DNA from: Methylobacterium sp.
GTDB lineage: Bacteria; Pseudomonadota; Alphaproteobacteria; Rhizobiales; Beijerinckiaceae
Direction: 5' to 3'
NCBI GenBank assembly: GCA_020252645.1
Contig: JADCCN010000003.1
Span: 186,001 to 250,000 of the forward strand
DNA length: 64,000 nucleotides
A model generated the notes under the pieces. It was not told the origin of the DNA. It did not search any database and was given only the letters and a program-made list of their open reading frames with translations. Positions 36,552 to 45,667 of the stretch are shown one piece after another. Positions within the stretch are counted from its first letter, which is position 1. Each line of letters opens with the position of its first letter. The position numbers and the translations under genes are program-made.

Positions 36552-38018
36552 TCATTTCGTCAGGCGAAGCTCGCTGATGTTCATGCCGATCTTCGAGAAG
36601 GCCGCGAGGAAATCCGCGGAATTCTTCGCATCGAAGAACTGGCCGCCGGTATCGAGAGCGCAGGTCTTCAGGAGTTCCTTGGTCGGCACGTCGTTCACAT
36701 CGAACGCCACCGAATAGATGGTGATGGCGTTGGCCTTATCGTTGGAGATGTTCTTGCAGATCTCCTTGACGAGCTGGTTCGAGAGCGCACCATTCGAGCC
36801 ATTATGCGTGGGATAGTTCGGCGACTTGGTGTTCAGGCCATCCGTCATCAGGATCAGGAACTTGCGCACGGGCTCTGCCGATGTGCGGGTCGCAGCGTTG
36901 CTCAGCGGCGCCTGCGGCGAAAGCATGCGCCAGGCCCAGATCAGGCCCGCCGGGATATAGGTCTCGCCATTCGGCGTGAGCGCCTGGATGCGGGCCTTCG
37001 CCAGGGTTGCATCGGTGGTCAGATCGAGGATCTCCGTGCCGCAGGTGATGTTCATGATGCCCGGGATGCGCGTGCCGTAGCTGCCGTCCTGCGTGTTGAG
37101 CGGGTAATTGCGCGAGCCTGCGCAGCCGTTCCATTTGGCGGTGGTGGTCCAGGTCTTGCAGACTTCCTTGTCCGGCCCGTAGACGGGATGGCACTGGTTC
37201 TGGAAGAACCCGGCCTTGGCGGGAGAGCCTCCGCAGGAAAAGGGAACACCGTCATTAAAGCAGGTGCCCGGCGGCTTCGCCGGCTGCGGGGGCACCCAGA
37301 CCTGCTTGCAGTTCGTCCAGCCGATCACCTGCTTCTCCATCTTGCAGCTGGTGTTCGGGGTCGAGGAATCCGGCGGGACATTCGCCCAGGGCTGGTTGCG
37401 GTTCGAGACGCCGATATTCACATACTGGCCGAAGGGCACGATGCCGAATTTCAGCTTGTCCGGGTCCAGCGCCAACGGCTTCAGATCGTCCATCAGCTTG
37501 GTCGCGGCATCCTTGAGAGTAGCGATCTTCCAGCCGGTCATCGAAAAGGTCGTGTCGAGCGCGAGCACCACTTCGGTAGGCGTGGTGAGCACCCCGATCG
37601 CTTCCGCGAAGGTGGAAACGCTGAGATCCTGGTGGCCGAGAATCCGGCTCATCGTGGTGGGGATGTCGGCCGAGGCCGTGACACGAAAGCCGTAGTTGCG
37701 GCCATCCTTCACGATGTTCTCCGGCTTCATCGCGACCTTCGTCAGATCGTGTTCGCTCTGATTGAGGTTGGCCTCGAAAACCTGCTTCGCCGCTTCCTCG
37801 CGCTCGGCCGCTGTTCCGACGAGGCGGGCTCCGGCAAGGGCGGCTGAATCCGCCGCAAAGAAAAGCGAGGATTTCGCTTGGGAGCCGCGTGCATAATCCA
37901 CGGCAAGGCCGGTGACGCCGATCAATCCCACGGAACTGAGGGCGAAGATCATGGCGACATGACCACGGCGATCTTGCGCGAAACGGCGCGTCAGGGCGGC
38001 GAACTTTTGGCGGACCAT
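36552..38018 (-). CDS. TadE/TadG-like protein with von Willebrand A domain
   Basis: The 488 residues open with a TadE/G-type membrane segment (RDRRGHVAMIFALSSVGLIGVTGLAVDYARG, about 17-45), then a VWA fold. The metal site reads ALDTTFSMTG from D155, where the classic form is D-x-S-x-S. The later RKFLILMTDGLNT carries the second acidic position. A cysteine-rich insertion (about 220-310) with eight or more Cys suggests disulfides in the periplasm. Such proteins are found as TadG-like pilus accessory proteins, but no tad/flp genes are near. ATG 38018 follows GAGGT. Confidence 0.88.
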   Translation of the reverse strand: MVRQKFAALTRRFAQDRRGHVAMIFALSSVGLIGVTGLAVDYARGSQAKSSLFFAADSAALAGARLVGTAAEREEAAKQVFEANLNQSEHDLTKVAMKPENIVKDGRNYGFRVTASADIPTTMSRILGHQDLSVSTFAEAIGVLTTPTEVVLALDTTFSMTGWKIATLKDAATKLMDDLKPLALDPDKLKFGIVPFGQYVNIGVSNRNQPWANVPPDSSTPNTSCKMEKQVIGWTNCKQVWVPPQPAKPPGTCFNDGVPFSCGGSPAKAGFFQNQCHPVYGPDKEVCKTWTTTAKWNGCAGSRNYPLNTQDGSYGTRIPGIMNITCGTEILDLTTDATLAKARIQALTPNGETYIPAGLIWAWRMLSPQAPLSNAATRTSAEPVRKFLILMTDGLNTKSPNYPTHNGSNGALSNQLVKEICKNISNDKANAITIYSVAFDVNDVPTKELLKTCALDTGGQFFDAKNSADFLAAFSKIGMNISELRLTK

Positions 38019-38274
38019 GGTTGACCTCTTGGCAACAAAATTCAGTCCCGGCACGCTCGCGTTGAAACCGGAACAAAGCTTTAAGCCGATCGCAGAGCCG
38101 CGAGAGCGCAGTTTGTGGAAATTTCATTCAAATGCGCGGCAAAAAACGCTTAGAAGCGCGATTTCCGACCCTGAAAGCCCCGGAAGACGGAGACAGCGAC
38201 ACACGCATTGCGTGCATCCAGATTTACAATTATTGGTTGCAAGGTAAAGACGAACTTTCCGCAATCGGTTGAAA
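38019..38274. other. Intergenic region upstream of the TadG-like gene, AT-rich
   Basis: This 256-base region lies between two minus-strand genes and must hold the promoter of the TadG-like gene. It is AT-richer than its surroundings, especially at 38090-38140 and 38215-38260. I see no convincing gene or repeat in it. Confidence 0.5.
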
Positions 38275-39438
38275 TCACACACGTCCCTCGATTGCCCGCC
38301 GGAAAAGGTCGGCGGAGGCCTCTTCCGTCAGCGGCACGGGATTGCCGCCGGCGGTGGGATCGTTGGGGGACATCGTCGCCATCAGCGCGACATCGGGGCT
38401 CTGCACGCCGAGTTCCTTCAGCGTATGCGGCACGCCGAGTTCCGCGCGCAGCTTCATGACGAAATCGAGGAAGGCCGGATAGCTCGGTTGCAGCCCGAGA
38501 TAGGCCGCGACCCGGGCAAGCTTTTCTTCCACGGCGCGGCGGTTGAATTCCAGCACATAGGGCATGAAGACGGCGTTCGTCATGCCGTGATGCGTGTTGT
38601 AGAGCGAGCCGACGGGATGCGAGAGTGCATGGATCGCGCCAAGTGCCTTCTGGAAGGCGGTTGCGCCCATCGCGGCAGCACTCATCATGTGGGAGCGGGC
38701 CTCGAGATCCGCGCCGTCCTTCGCCGCGCGCGGCAGATATTCCTTCACGAGGCGCATGCCCTCGAGCGCGATGCCATCGGCCAGAGGGTGGTAGAACGGC
38801 CCGCAATAGGCTTCGAGGCAATGCGCGAAGGCATCCATCCCCGTGCCGACCGTGATCACCCGGGGCATGCCGATGGTGAGTTCAGGATCGCAGATCGTGA
38901 TCCTGGGCATCATCAGCGGGTGGAAGATCACCTTCTTCGTGTGCGTCGTCTCATCGGTGATGACGCCGGCGCGCCCCACTTCCGAGCCCGTTCCGGCGGT
39001 GGTGGGCACCGCGACGATGGGGAAGATGCCGGCCGGGTCCGCGCGCGTCCACCAATCGCCGATATCCTCGAAATCCCACATCGGACGCGTCTGCCCGGCC
39101 ATGAAGGCGATGACCTTGCCGGCATCGAGCGCAGAGCCGCCGCCGAACGCCACCACGCCATCATGCCGCCCGGCGCGCAGAACCGCGATCCCCGCTTCCA
39201 CATTCGCAGCGACCGGGTTCGGCTTCACATCGGAGAAGATGGCGCAAGGCAAACCTGCCGCATCCAGCTGCGCCTTGGCGGCCGCGACCATCGGCATCTT
39301 CGCGAGCACGGGGTCGGTCACCAGCAGGGGCCGCGAGAAGCCCGCCTTCCTCACCGCATCGGCGAGTTCCAAGATGCGCCCCGCGCCGAAACGCACGGAG
39401 GTGGGGTAGTTCCAGTTGCCGCGAAGGATCATGACCAT
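38275..39438 (-). CDS. Iron-containing (type III) alcohol dehydrogenase
   Basis: The 387-residue product has the group III ADH layout: an N-terminal Rossmann part (SVRFGAGRILELADAVRKAG) with the GGGSALDAGKVIAFM cofactor loop, VPTTAGTGSEVGRAGVI, and the metal-binding region GTGMDAFAHCLEAYCGPFYHPLAD followed by HALSHPVGSLYNTHHGMTNAVFMPYV (in part), which supply the Asp and three His ligands. It oxidises an alcohol to an aldehyde with NAD(P). It sits downstream of an aldehyde dehydrogenase and a glutamine-synthetase-like gene on the same strand, which suggests a shared pathway. Confidence 0.93.
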   Translation of the reverse strand: MVMILRGNWNYPTSVRFGAGRILELADAVRKAGFSRPLLVTDPVLAKMPMVAAAKAQLDAAGLPCAIFSDVKPNPVAANVEAGIAVLRAGRHDGVVAFGGGSALDAGKVIAFMAGQTRPMWDFEDIGDWWTRADPAGIFPIVAVPTTAGTGSEVGRAGVITDETTHTKKVIFHPLMMPRITICDPELTIGMPRVITVGTGMDAFAHCLEAYCGPFYHPLADGIALEGMRLVKEYLPRAAKDGADLEARSHMMSAAAMGATAFQKALGAIHALSHPVGSLYNTHHGMTNAVFMPYVLEFNRRAVEEKLARVAAYLGLQPSYPAFLDFVMKLRAELGVPHTLKELGVQSPDVALMATMSPNDPTAGGNPVPLTEEASADLFRRAIEGRV

Positions 39439-39448
39439 TTCCGTTTAT

Positions 39449-39541
39449 GGGCGTCATTCTCGAGAAGCGAAGCGACGAGGCAATCCAGCCTTTTCTGGAT
39501 TGCCGCGTCGGGCGCTGCGCGCCCTCCTCGCAATGACGGTG
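39449..39541. repeat. Large imperfect inverted repeat between the ADH and ALDH genes
   Basis: The arms GCGTCATTCTCGAGAAGCGA / CCTCCTCGCAATGACG and CAATCCAG / CTGGATTG face each other around CCTTTT, with GCGACGAGG and CGCGTCGGGCG partly pairing between. The whole element is about 90 bases and can fold into one long hairpin. Elements reading GTCATTGCGAGGAGCGAAGC ... AAGCAATCCAG are widespread in alphaproteobacterial intergenic DNA. This class differs from the CTAGAGCAT repeats elsewhere in the window. Confidence 0.85.
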
Positions 39542-39544
39542 GCG

Positions 39545-40930
39545 TTACACATGTTTGAGGTGGAAGCTCTTGGGGCGGGTCAGCGCGTCGTAACCGAGCA
39601 CGGAGAGCGAGGCGCCGCGCCCGGTCTCCTTCACGCCGGTCCAGGCGAGGCCGGGATCAAGATAATCCGCCCGGTTGGCGAAGACCGTGCCGGTTTCGAG
39701 CCGCTCCCCGATGCGGATGGCCGCTTCGATATCCCGCGTGAAAATCGCGGCGGTAAGGCCGTATCTGCTGTCGTTCATGAGGCGGATCGCCTCGGCATCA
39801 TCGCGCACGGGCATGATGCCGAGCACGGGGCCGAAACTTTCCTCATTCATCACCGCCATGTCATGCGTGACATTCGTGAAGATCTGCGGCGCGAGATAGG
39901 GCGTGCCATCGCGGTTCGCAGCCCAATCGACCGGGCAGAGATGCGGTTTCGCGCCGGCCTTCATCGCGGCGTTCGATTGCGCGCGCACCACATCGGCAAG
40001 GCGCAGCTGCGCCATGGGGCCGAGGGTGACAGCCTCGCTCAGCGGATTGCCCATCACATATTGCTTCACCAGCGCCTTCGCATCCGCCACGAATTTCTCG
40101 AAGACATCGGCATGCACATAGGCGCGCTCGATGCCGCAGCAGCACTGGCCGGAATTGAAGAAGGCGGCATCCACCACCGTTTCGACCGCGTTCTGCCAAT
40201 CCGCATCGGGGCGGATATAGGCCGGGTCCTTGCCGCCGAGTTCGAGGCCCACGCCCGTGAAGGTGCCGGCCGCCGCGCGCTCGATGACGCGACCTGCTTC
40301 GACCGAACCCGTGAAGCAGACCTGGTTGACCGAGCCGGAAGCAATGATCTTCAGCGTCTCCTCATGGCCGAGCACCAGCGTGCGGAACAGCCCTTTCGGC
40401 AGGCCGGCTTCATCCGCCGCCATCTGGAAGCGCTCGCCCACAAGAAGCGTCTGCGCCGCGTGCTTCAGGATCACCGCATTGCCCGCGACCAAAGCCGGCA
40501 CGACCGTGTTCACCGCCGTGAGATAGGGGTAGTTCCAGGGCGCGATGGTGAAGACGATCCCCGCCGGCTCACGACGGATGAACCGCGTGAAGCCCTCGCG
40601 CTTCTCCGGCACGATATCGGCCAAGGCTTGCGGCGCGATGGCGATCATGTGCCGCGCACGTTCCTCGAAGCCCTTGAGTTCGCCCGCGGCATAGCGGATG
40701 GGCCGGCCCATCTGGCGCGTGAGTTCGGGGCCGATCTCGTCCTTCATCGCCACCATACAATCGACGAAGCGGCTCACCGCCGCCTGCCTTTCCGCCAGCG
40801 GCACATGCCGCCATTCGGCCTCGGCCGCGCGTGCGGCGGCCAGTGCGGCGGCTATCTCATCCGCGCTGGCGACCGGGCGGCGCGCCACTTCCGCGCCGTC
40901 GATGGGGGAGATGCAGGTGATGACGGTCAT
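39545..40930 (-). CDS. NAD(P)-dependent aldehyde dehydrogenase
   Basis: The 461-residue product is a standard ALDH: TIAPWNYPYLTAVNTVVPALVAGNAVILKHA for cofactor binding, CFTGSVEAGR, catalytic Glu in LELGGKDPAYI, and catalytic Cys in FFNSGQCCCGIERAYV. It is shorter than many ALDHs at the C-terminus but ends with the normal LGYDALTRPKSFHLK. The position between a Fe-ADH gene and a gamma-glutamyl-amine-synthetase-like gene suggests it oxidises a (gamma-glutamylated) amino-aldehyde. Substrate is otherwise not determined by sequence. Confidence 0.93.
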   Translation of the reverse strand: MTVITCISPIDGAEVARRPVASADEIAAALAAARAAEAEWRHVPLAERQAAVSRFVDCMVAMKDEIGPELTRQMGRPIRYAAGELKGFEERARHMIAIAPQALADIVPEKREGFTRFIRREPAGIVFTIAPWNYPYLTAVNTVVPALVAGNAVILKHAAQTLLVGERFQMAADEAGLPKGLFRTLVLGHEETLKIIASGSVNQVCFTGSVEAGRVIERAAAGTFTGVGLELGGKDPAYIRPDADWQNAVETVVDAAFFNSGQCCCGIERAYVHADVFEKFVADAKALVKQYVMGNPLSEAVTLGPMAQLRLADVVRAQSNAAMKAGAKPHLCPVDWAANRDGTPYLAPQIFTNVTHDMAVMNEESFGPVLGIMPVRDDAEAIRLMNDSRYGLTAAIFTRDIEAAIRIGERLETGTVFANRADYLDPGLAWTGVKETGRGASLSVLGYDALTRPKSFHLKHV

Positions 40931-40954
40931 GATCTGTCCTCGGCTGGAGCCGGT

Positions 40955-42322
40955 TTAATACCGTTCGAAGCCACGGAACAATTCCCAATCCGTGATGCGG
41001 CGGTCATATTCCGCCTGCTCCCAGCGCGCCGTATGGACGTAATGATCCACCACATCATCGCCGAGTGCCTTGCGCAGGAGCCTGGATTTGTCGAGCGCCT
41101 CGGCGGCCTCGCGCAGGGTTTTCGGGATTTCGGGGAGCTTGCGCCCGCCATAGGCATCGCCGGAATGGGGTTGGCCAAGTTCGAGCTTCTCGTCAATGCC
41201 GGCGAGCCCCGCCGCGATCAGCGCGGAAAACGCGAGATAGGGGTTCAGATCCGCCCCGCCGACGCGGCATTCGATGCGGATCGCCTTCGATCCCTCGCCG
41301 CAGAGGCGAAACCCCGCCGTGCGGTTGTCCCTGCTCCAGACGGTCTTGGTCGGCGCGAAGGTGCCGGCCATGAAGCGCTTGTAGGAATTGATATAGGGCG
41401 CCAGGAACCAGGTGATGTCGCGGGCATATTTGAGCTGCCCCGCCACGAAGGAGCGCATCAGCGCGCTCATGCCGTGTTCGGCGTCGTGATCGAGGAAGAG
41501 CGGCGTCTTGCCCGCCTTGTCCCAGAGCGACATGTGGATATGCGAGGAGGAGCCGGCGAGATCATAGCGCCATTTCGACATGAAGGTGACGGCCTTGCCC
41601 TTGGACCAGGCGATCTCCTTGATGCCGTTCTTCAGGATGGCGTGATTATCGGCCATGGCCAGCGCATCGGCGTAGCGGACATTGATCTCCTCCTGCCCCG
41701 GCCCCCATTCGCCCTTGGAATTTTCCACCGCAATCCCCGCGCCGGCGAGGCCCAGGCGGATGGCGCGCATCACCTCCTCCTCCTTGGAGGTCTGGAGGAT
41801 GTGGTAATCCTCGATATATTGGCCCGCCGTCTTCGGCTCGTGGTAGCGCTTGGCGCGGATCGACTCGAAACTCTCGTCGAAGAGGTAGAATTCCAGTTCG
41901 GAAGCGAAATAGGCGCGATAGCCGCGTTCTTCGAGCCGCCTGAGCTGCTTTTTCAGCATCTGGCGCGGGGAATGGGCAACCGGGTGATGATGGTGATCCT
42001 CGACATCACACAGCACCAGCGCGGTGCCTGCCAGCCACGGCACATGGCGAAGCGTGGAGAGATCCGGCTTCAGCACGAAATCGCCGTAGCCCCTCTCCCA
42101 GCTCGAGGCCTTGTAGCCCGGCACCGGCTCCATATCGATGTCGTTGGCGAGAAGGTAGTCGCAGGCATGGGTTTCCTCATGGCCGCCTTGCACGAAGAAT
42201 TCCGCATGGAAGCGCTTGCCGATGAGCCGCCCCTGCATATCCGCGAAGCAGACGAGAACCGTATCGATCTCGCCCGTTTTCACGGCCGCCTTCAGCGCCT
42301 CGAAGGTGAGTTGTCCCGCCAT
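40955..42322 (-). CDS. Glutamine synthetase family protein, gamma-glutamylpolyamine/alkanolamine synthetase-like
   Basis: The 455-residue product is a GS-fold ATP-dependent ligase of the PuuA/GlnA-like group, not the GlnA housekeeping form. It shows CFADMQGRLIGKRFHAEFF at the N-terminus, ASELEFYLFD (metal glutamates), NSKGEWGPGQEEINVRYADALAMADNH, the AGSSSHIHMSLWD His loop and the NRTAGFRLCGEG...RIECRVGGADLNPYLAFSA active-site part. Such enzymes join glutamate to the amino group of a polyamine or amino alcohol. It heads a minus-strand set with ALDH and Fe-ADH genes. ATG 42322 (MAGQLTFEALK) is used. Confidence 0.9.
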   Translation of the reverse strand: MAGQLTFEALKAAVKTGEIDTVLVCFADMQGRLIGKRFHAEFFVQGGHEETHACDYLLANDIDMEPVPGYKASSWERGYGDFVLKPDLSTLRHVPWLAGTALVLCDVEDHHHHPVAHSPRQMLKKQLRRLEERGYRAYFASELEFYLFDESFESIRAKRYHEPKTAGQYIEDYHILQTSKEEEVMRAIRLGLAGAGIAVENSKGEWGPGQEEINVRYADALAMADNHAILKNGIKEIAWSKGKAVTFMSKWRYDLAGSSSHIHMSLWDKAGKTPLFLDHDAEHGMSALMRSFVAGQLKYARDITWFLAPYINSYKRFMAGTFAPTKTVWSRDNRTAGFRLCGEGSKAIRIECRVGGADLNPYLAFSALIAAGLAGIDEKLELGQPHSGDAYGGRKLPEIPKTLREAAEALDKSRLLRKALGDDVVDHYVHTARWEQAEYDRRITDWELFRGFERY

Positions 42323-42576
42323 GCCCGCTCCCCGTCGCCTGCTCTCGGCGCATTCCGCCCGCGCCTTTTCCTGTCGCAATCATGACAGCCGGAACGGGCT
42401 TGGCAACCGCCAAAAGCCGGCAAAAGACAGGTTCCGAGGTGCTGATTTGCCGCTTGATATTTTAGCCGGCGAATAACAAGATTGCGATTCTGCGTGAGGC
42501 AAGCCGCGCCCGGAAAGGCGCGTGAAAAAGGTCGAAACATCATGCTCATCGGGTTTGCCTGCCGGGATAGCCGCTG

Positions 42577-44235
42577 ATGGGCGGTGGTTCCGTTCTCCTC
42601 AATCTTCTGGGCGCGATCGCGCTGCTTGTCTGGTCCACGCGGCTCGTCAAAACGGGCGTGACACGCGCTTTCGGCGAGGAATTGCGCGGCTGGCTGATGC
42701 AGGCCACGAAGAACCGCGTGCGTGCTGTCGGGCTCGGCGCCATGGTTGCGCTGGCCATGCAGAGTTCCACGGCGGCCCTGCTGCTGCTCACCTCATTCGC
42801 AGGGCGCGGGCTGATCGCGCTCACGCCGGCGCTGGCGGTGGCGCTTGGCGCGGATATCGGCTCGACTTTCGTGGTCAAGGCCCTGAGCTTCGATCTCAAG
42901 GCCTTCGTGCCCGTGCTGCTGATCGGCGGCGTGGGCGCCTTCATGCTCTCGACGAATGCGACGCTGCGGCAGGTCGGCCGCGTGGTGATCGGCCTTGCGC
43001 TGATGATCCTCTCGCTGGGGATGATCGTGCAGGCTTCCTTGTCGCTGCGCACCGATCCGACCCTCGTGCTCGTGATGTCGCGCCTGGCGAACGAGGCCGT
43101 GCTGGCGATCATCATCGGCGCGGGGCTGACATGGCTCTTGCATTCCTCCGTGGCGATGGTGCTGCTAATCGTGAGCCTCGTCGGTTCGGGGCTGATCCCG
43201 CTCTCGCTGGGTGTGACATTCCTGCTCGGCGCGAACCTCGGCGCGGGCCTCGTTCCGCTGGGATTGGGATGGCGCGAGCCGCGCGTCGCGCGGCGCATAC
43301 TCGTCGGCAATCTCGCCTTCCGCGCCACCGGGGTGCTGCTCTGCCTGCTGGCCCTGCCGCTGGTGCAGGATGGGGTAGCCGCCCTGCCGCTGGCGCCGGA
43401 GCGCGCGATTGCCGCGAGCCACATGATCTTCAACATCGGCCTCGCCATCCTCTTCCTGCCCCTTCTCGATGTCGCGGCGAGGATGCTGTTGCGCCAGTTG
43501 CCCGACCTGCCGGATGAGGGCCTGGCGGCGGCGCGGCCCGTGCATCTTGATGAAACCCTGCTCGAAAGCCCGCATCTTGCCTTGGGTGCCGCATCCCGCG
43601 AGGTCATCCGGCTCGCGGAGCGCGTGGAGACCATGCTGCGCGAGACGATCCTCACCTTCGAGGATACCGACGACACACGCCGCAACGCGATCCACAATCT
43701 CGATGACGAGGTGGATTCGCTTCAGGAGGCGATCAAGCTCTACCTCACCCGCCTGACCCGCGTGGTGAGCGACGAGGCCGACCAGAAGCAGGCGGTGAAC
43801 CTGATCCTGTTTACCACCAACCTCGAGCATGTCGGCGACATCATCTGCAAGAACCTGCTCGAACTCGCGGCGAAGAAGCAGCGATACGGCCTCTCATTCT
43901 CCGATGCCGGCTGGGCGGAGTTGACCGAATTCCACGCGCGCATCGTCAAGCAGATGAAGCTCGCGATGACGCTCTTCATGACCCGCGACATCACGATGGC
44001 GCGCGATCTCGTGGCCGAGAAGGACAATATCCGCGCGCTGGAAAAGGTGGCGACCGAGCGGCACCTTGCACGCCTGCGCGACGGTACGCCCGCCTCCATC
44101 GAGACCTCCTCGCTGCATCTCGATATCCTGCGCGACCTCAAGCGCATCAACGCGCATATCACCTCGGTGGCACACCCCATCCTCGAGGCGAGAGGCGAAA
44201 TCCGCCAGTCGCGCTTGCGGCAGGCGAAAGCCTGA
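42577..44235 (+). CDS. Na/Pi cotransporter family protein with PhoU-like tail
   Basis: The 552-residue product has two inverted Na/Pi-cotransporter repeats, each with the Q-S-S-T/H-S-S type motif: LAMQSSTAALLLLTSFAGRGLI and TWLLHSSVAMVLLIVSLVGSGLI, with GADIGSTFVVKALS and GANLGAGLVPLGLG as the paired loops. About nine membrane segments end near residue 310. The cytoplasmic C-terminus (350-552) is a PhoU-like helical bundle. These proteins move phosphate or act in its homeostasis. A phosphonate-to-phosphate operon lies nearby, though no direct link is shown. Confidence 0.92.
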   Translation: MGGGSVLLNLLGAIALLVWSTRLVKTGVTRAFGEELRGWLMQATKNRVRAVGLGAMVALAMQSSTAALLLLTSFAGRGLIALTPALAVALGADIGSTFVVKALSFDLKAFVPVLLIGGVGAFMLSTNATLRQVGRVVIGLALMILSLGMIVQASLSLRTDPTLVLVMSRLANEAVLAIIIGAGLTWLLHSSVAMVLLIVSLVGSGLIPLSLGVTFLLGANLGAGLVPLGLGWREPRVARRILVGNLAFRATGVLLCLLALPLVQDGVAALPLAPERAIAASHMIFNIGLAILFLPLLDVAARMLLRQLPDLPDEGLAAARPVHLDETLLESPHLALGAASREVIRLAERVETMLRETILTFEDTDDTRRNAIHNLDDEVDSLQEAIKLYLTRLTRVVSDEADQKQAVNLILFTTNLEHVGDIICKNLLELAAKKQRYGLSFSDAGWAELTEFHARIVKQMKLAMTLFMTRDITMARDLVAEKDNIRALEKVATERHLARLRDGTPASIETSSLHLDILRDLKRINAHITSVAHPILEARGEIRQSRLRQAKA

Positions 44236-44309
44236 CAAAAGAACGGAGATTGCCTTCCATCGCGACCAGCAGGCCGCTTTCCTGAACGTTCCGCCCCTTC
44301 GAGCCCGCC

Positions 44310-45155
44310 TTGTCCCTCACGGTCTTCCTCATCGTTCTCGCTGCCGCTGCCATGCATGCCGGCTGGAACGCCATGCTGAAACTGAAACTCGAGCCCTTCG
44401 TGGCGATGGTGCTGATCCACACCTGCGGCACCATTCTCGCGCTGCCCCTGGTGTTCTGGTTCGGCTTTCCGAAGGCCGAGGCCTGGCCCTGGCTCTTGGC
44501 CTCCACCATCATCCATCTGGGCTATTACATGGCGCTTTCGGCCGCCTATGCCCGGGCGGATATGGGGCAGGTCTACCCCGTTGCGCGAGGTTCGGCGCCG
44601 CTGATGACCGGCCTCGTCGGCGTCTGGGTCTTCAACGAGCCGGTGACGGTCACGGGTGGCATCGGCATCGGGGTCCTGGCCTTCGGCATTTTCGTGATGT
44701 CGCTCCGCAGCGCCCGTGATGCGACCCACATGGACCGCAAGGCGCTGCTCTTTGCCGGGCTCACGGCAATCTCCATCACGCTCTATACCATCAGCGACGG
44801 CATCGGCGCGCGCATCTCGGGCGATCCCCACGGTTACACCGCGGCGCTCTTCCTGCTCGACGGGCTGTGCCTCGGGGCTTTCGCGTTGTGGTGGAAGGGC
44901 CGTGCGGGGCTCAGGCCCATGCTCGCCTTCCTGCCGCAGGGTTTCGCGGGCGGGGCGATGTCCTGCGGCTCCTATGGCATTGCGATCTGGGCCATGACGG
45001 TGGCGCCCATCCCGCTCGTCGCGGCGGTGCGAGAGACGAGCGTGCTGTGGGGTGCGGCCATCGCCGTGCTGTTCCTTGGGGAGCCCCTGCGCTGGAACCG
45101 CATTCTTGCGGCTTGCCTGATCGTCGGCGGTCTGGTGATGATCCGCATGCAATGA
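44310..45155 (+). CDS. EamA/DMT family transporter
   Basis: The 281 residues form ten membrane helices in two EamA repeats, for example AAAAMHAGWNAMLK and GYYMALSAAYARADMGQVYPVARGSAPLMTG in the first and SYGIAIWAMTVAPIPLVAAVRETSVLWGA in the second. The A-x-x-x-H-A-x-W-N start and the PVARG/VRETS pattern match small-molecule exporters in this family; the substrate is unknown. The start is a TTG at 44310, as the next ATG would delete half the first helix. Its stop overlaps rppH by four bases. Confidence 0.88.
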   Translation: MSLTVFLIVLAAAAMHAGWNAMLKLKLEPFVAMVLIHTCGTILALPLVFWFGFPKAEAWPWLLASTIIHLGYYMALSAAYARADMGQVYPVARGSAPLMTGLVGVWVFNEPVTVTGGIGIGVLAFGIFVMSLRSARDATHMDRKALLFAGLTAISITLYTISDGIGARISGDPHGYTAALFLLDGLCLGAFALWWKGRAGLRPMLAFLPQGFAGGAMSCGSYGIAIWAMTVAPIPLVAAVRETSVLWGAAIAVLFLGEPLRWNRILAACLIVGGLVMIRMQ

Positions 45156-45667
45156 TTTTTGAAACCCGGCCCTATCGCTTCAATGTCGGCGTCGCGCTTT
45201 TCAACGCGCGCGGCGAGGTATTTCTCGGCAAGTCCATCCCGGACGGGCCGGAATATGTGCTGCCCGGCTTTGAATGGCAGATGCCTCAGGGCGGCATTGA
45301 CCCCGCCGAGGACATCATCGCTGCGGCGCGCCGCGAACTCGCCGAGGAAACCGGCGTGACAGAGGCCGAATTCCTCGCGGTGACGGATGAGTGGTGGGCC
45401 TATGATTTCCCCCTGCCTTACACGCCCTCGGGCCACCGGCTCGAGGCCTATCGCGGCCAGCAGCAGCGCTGGGCGGCCTTCCGGTTCACGGGCAGGGAGG
45501 ATGGTATCGATCTTACCGCGACCGGCGCGGATTTTTCGCCGGAATTCTCCGAATGGCGTTGGGCCAGGCTGGAAGAAGCCGTGGCCGGCGTGATGCCGTA
45601 CAAGCGGCCGAATTACGTCAAGGTGGCCGAGGTTTTCGGGCGGATTTGCCCGGAGCTGATCAGCTAG
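45152..45667 (+). CDS. rppH: RNA pyrophosphohydrolase RppH, Nudix
   Basis: RppH removes pyrophosphate from the 5' end of mRNA, starting RNase E decay. The 171-residue product opens YRFNVGVALFNARGEVFLGK and has the Nudix box from residue 47: GGIDPAEDIIAAARRELAEETGV (in part), with the R-E-L-x-E-E-T-G core. The YDFPLPYTPSG, YRGQQQRWAAFRF, EFSEWRWARLEE and VPYKR-like VMPYKRPNY segments are RppH-specific, not general Nudix. The start overlaps the transporter stop. The TAG stop is part of a repeat. Confidence 0.94.
   Translation: MIFETRPYRFNVGVALFNARGEVFLGKSIPDGPEYVLPGFEWQMPQGGIDPAEDIIAAARRELAEETGVTEAEFLAVTDEWWAYDFPLPYTPSGHRLEAYRGQQQRWAAFRFTGREDGIDLTATGADFSPEFSEWRWARLEEAVAGVMPYKRPNYVKVAEVFGRICPELIS

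Noticed and set aside
39416-42385. Open frame of 989 codons on the plus strand
   Set aside because: It lies wholly antisense to the ALDH and GS-like genes, which have clear motifs. The product is rich in R, H, G and E with no domain, as expected for the complement of GC-rich coding DNA.
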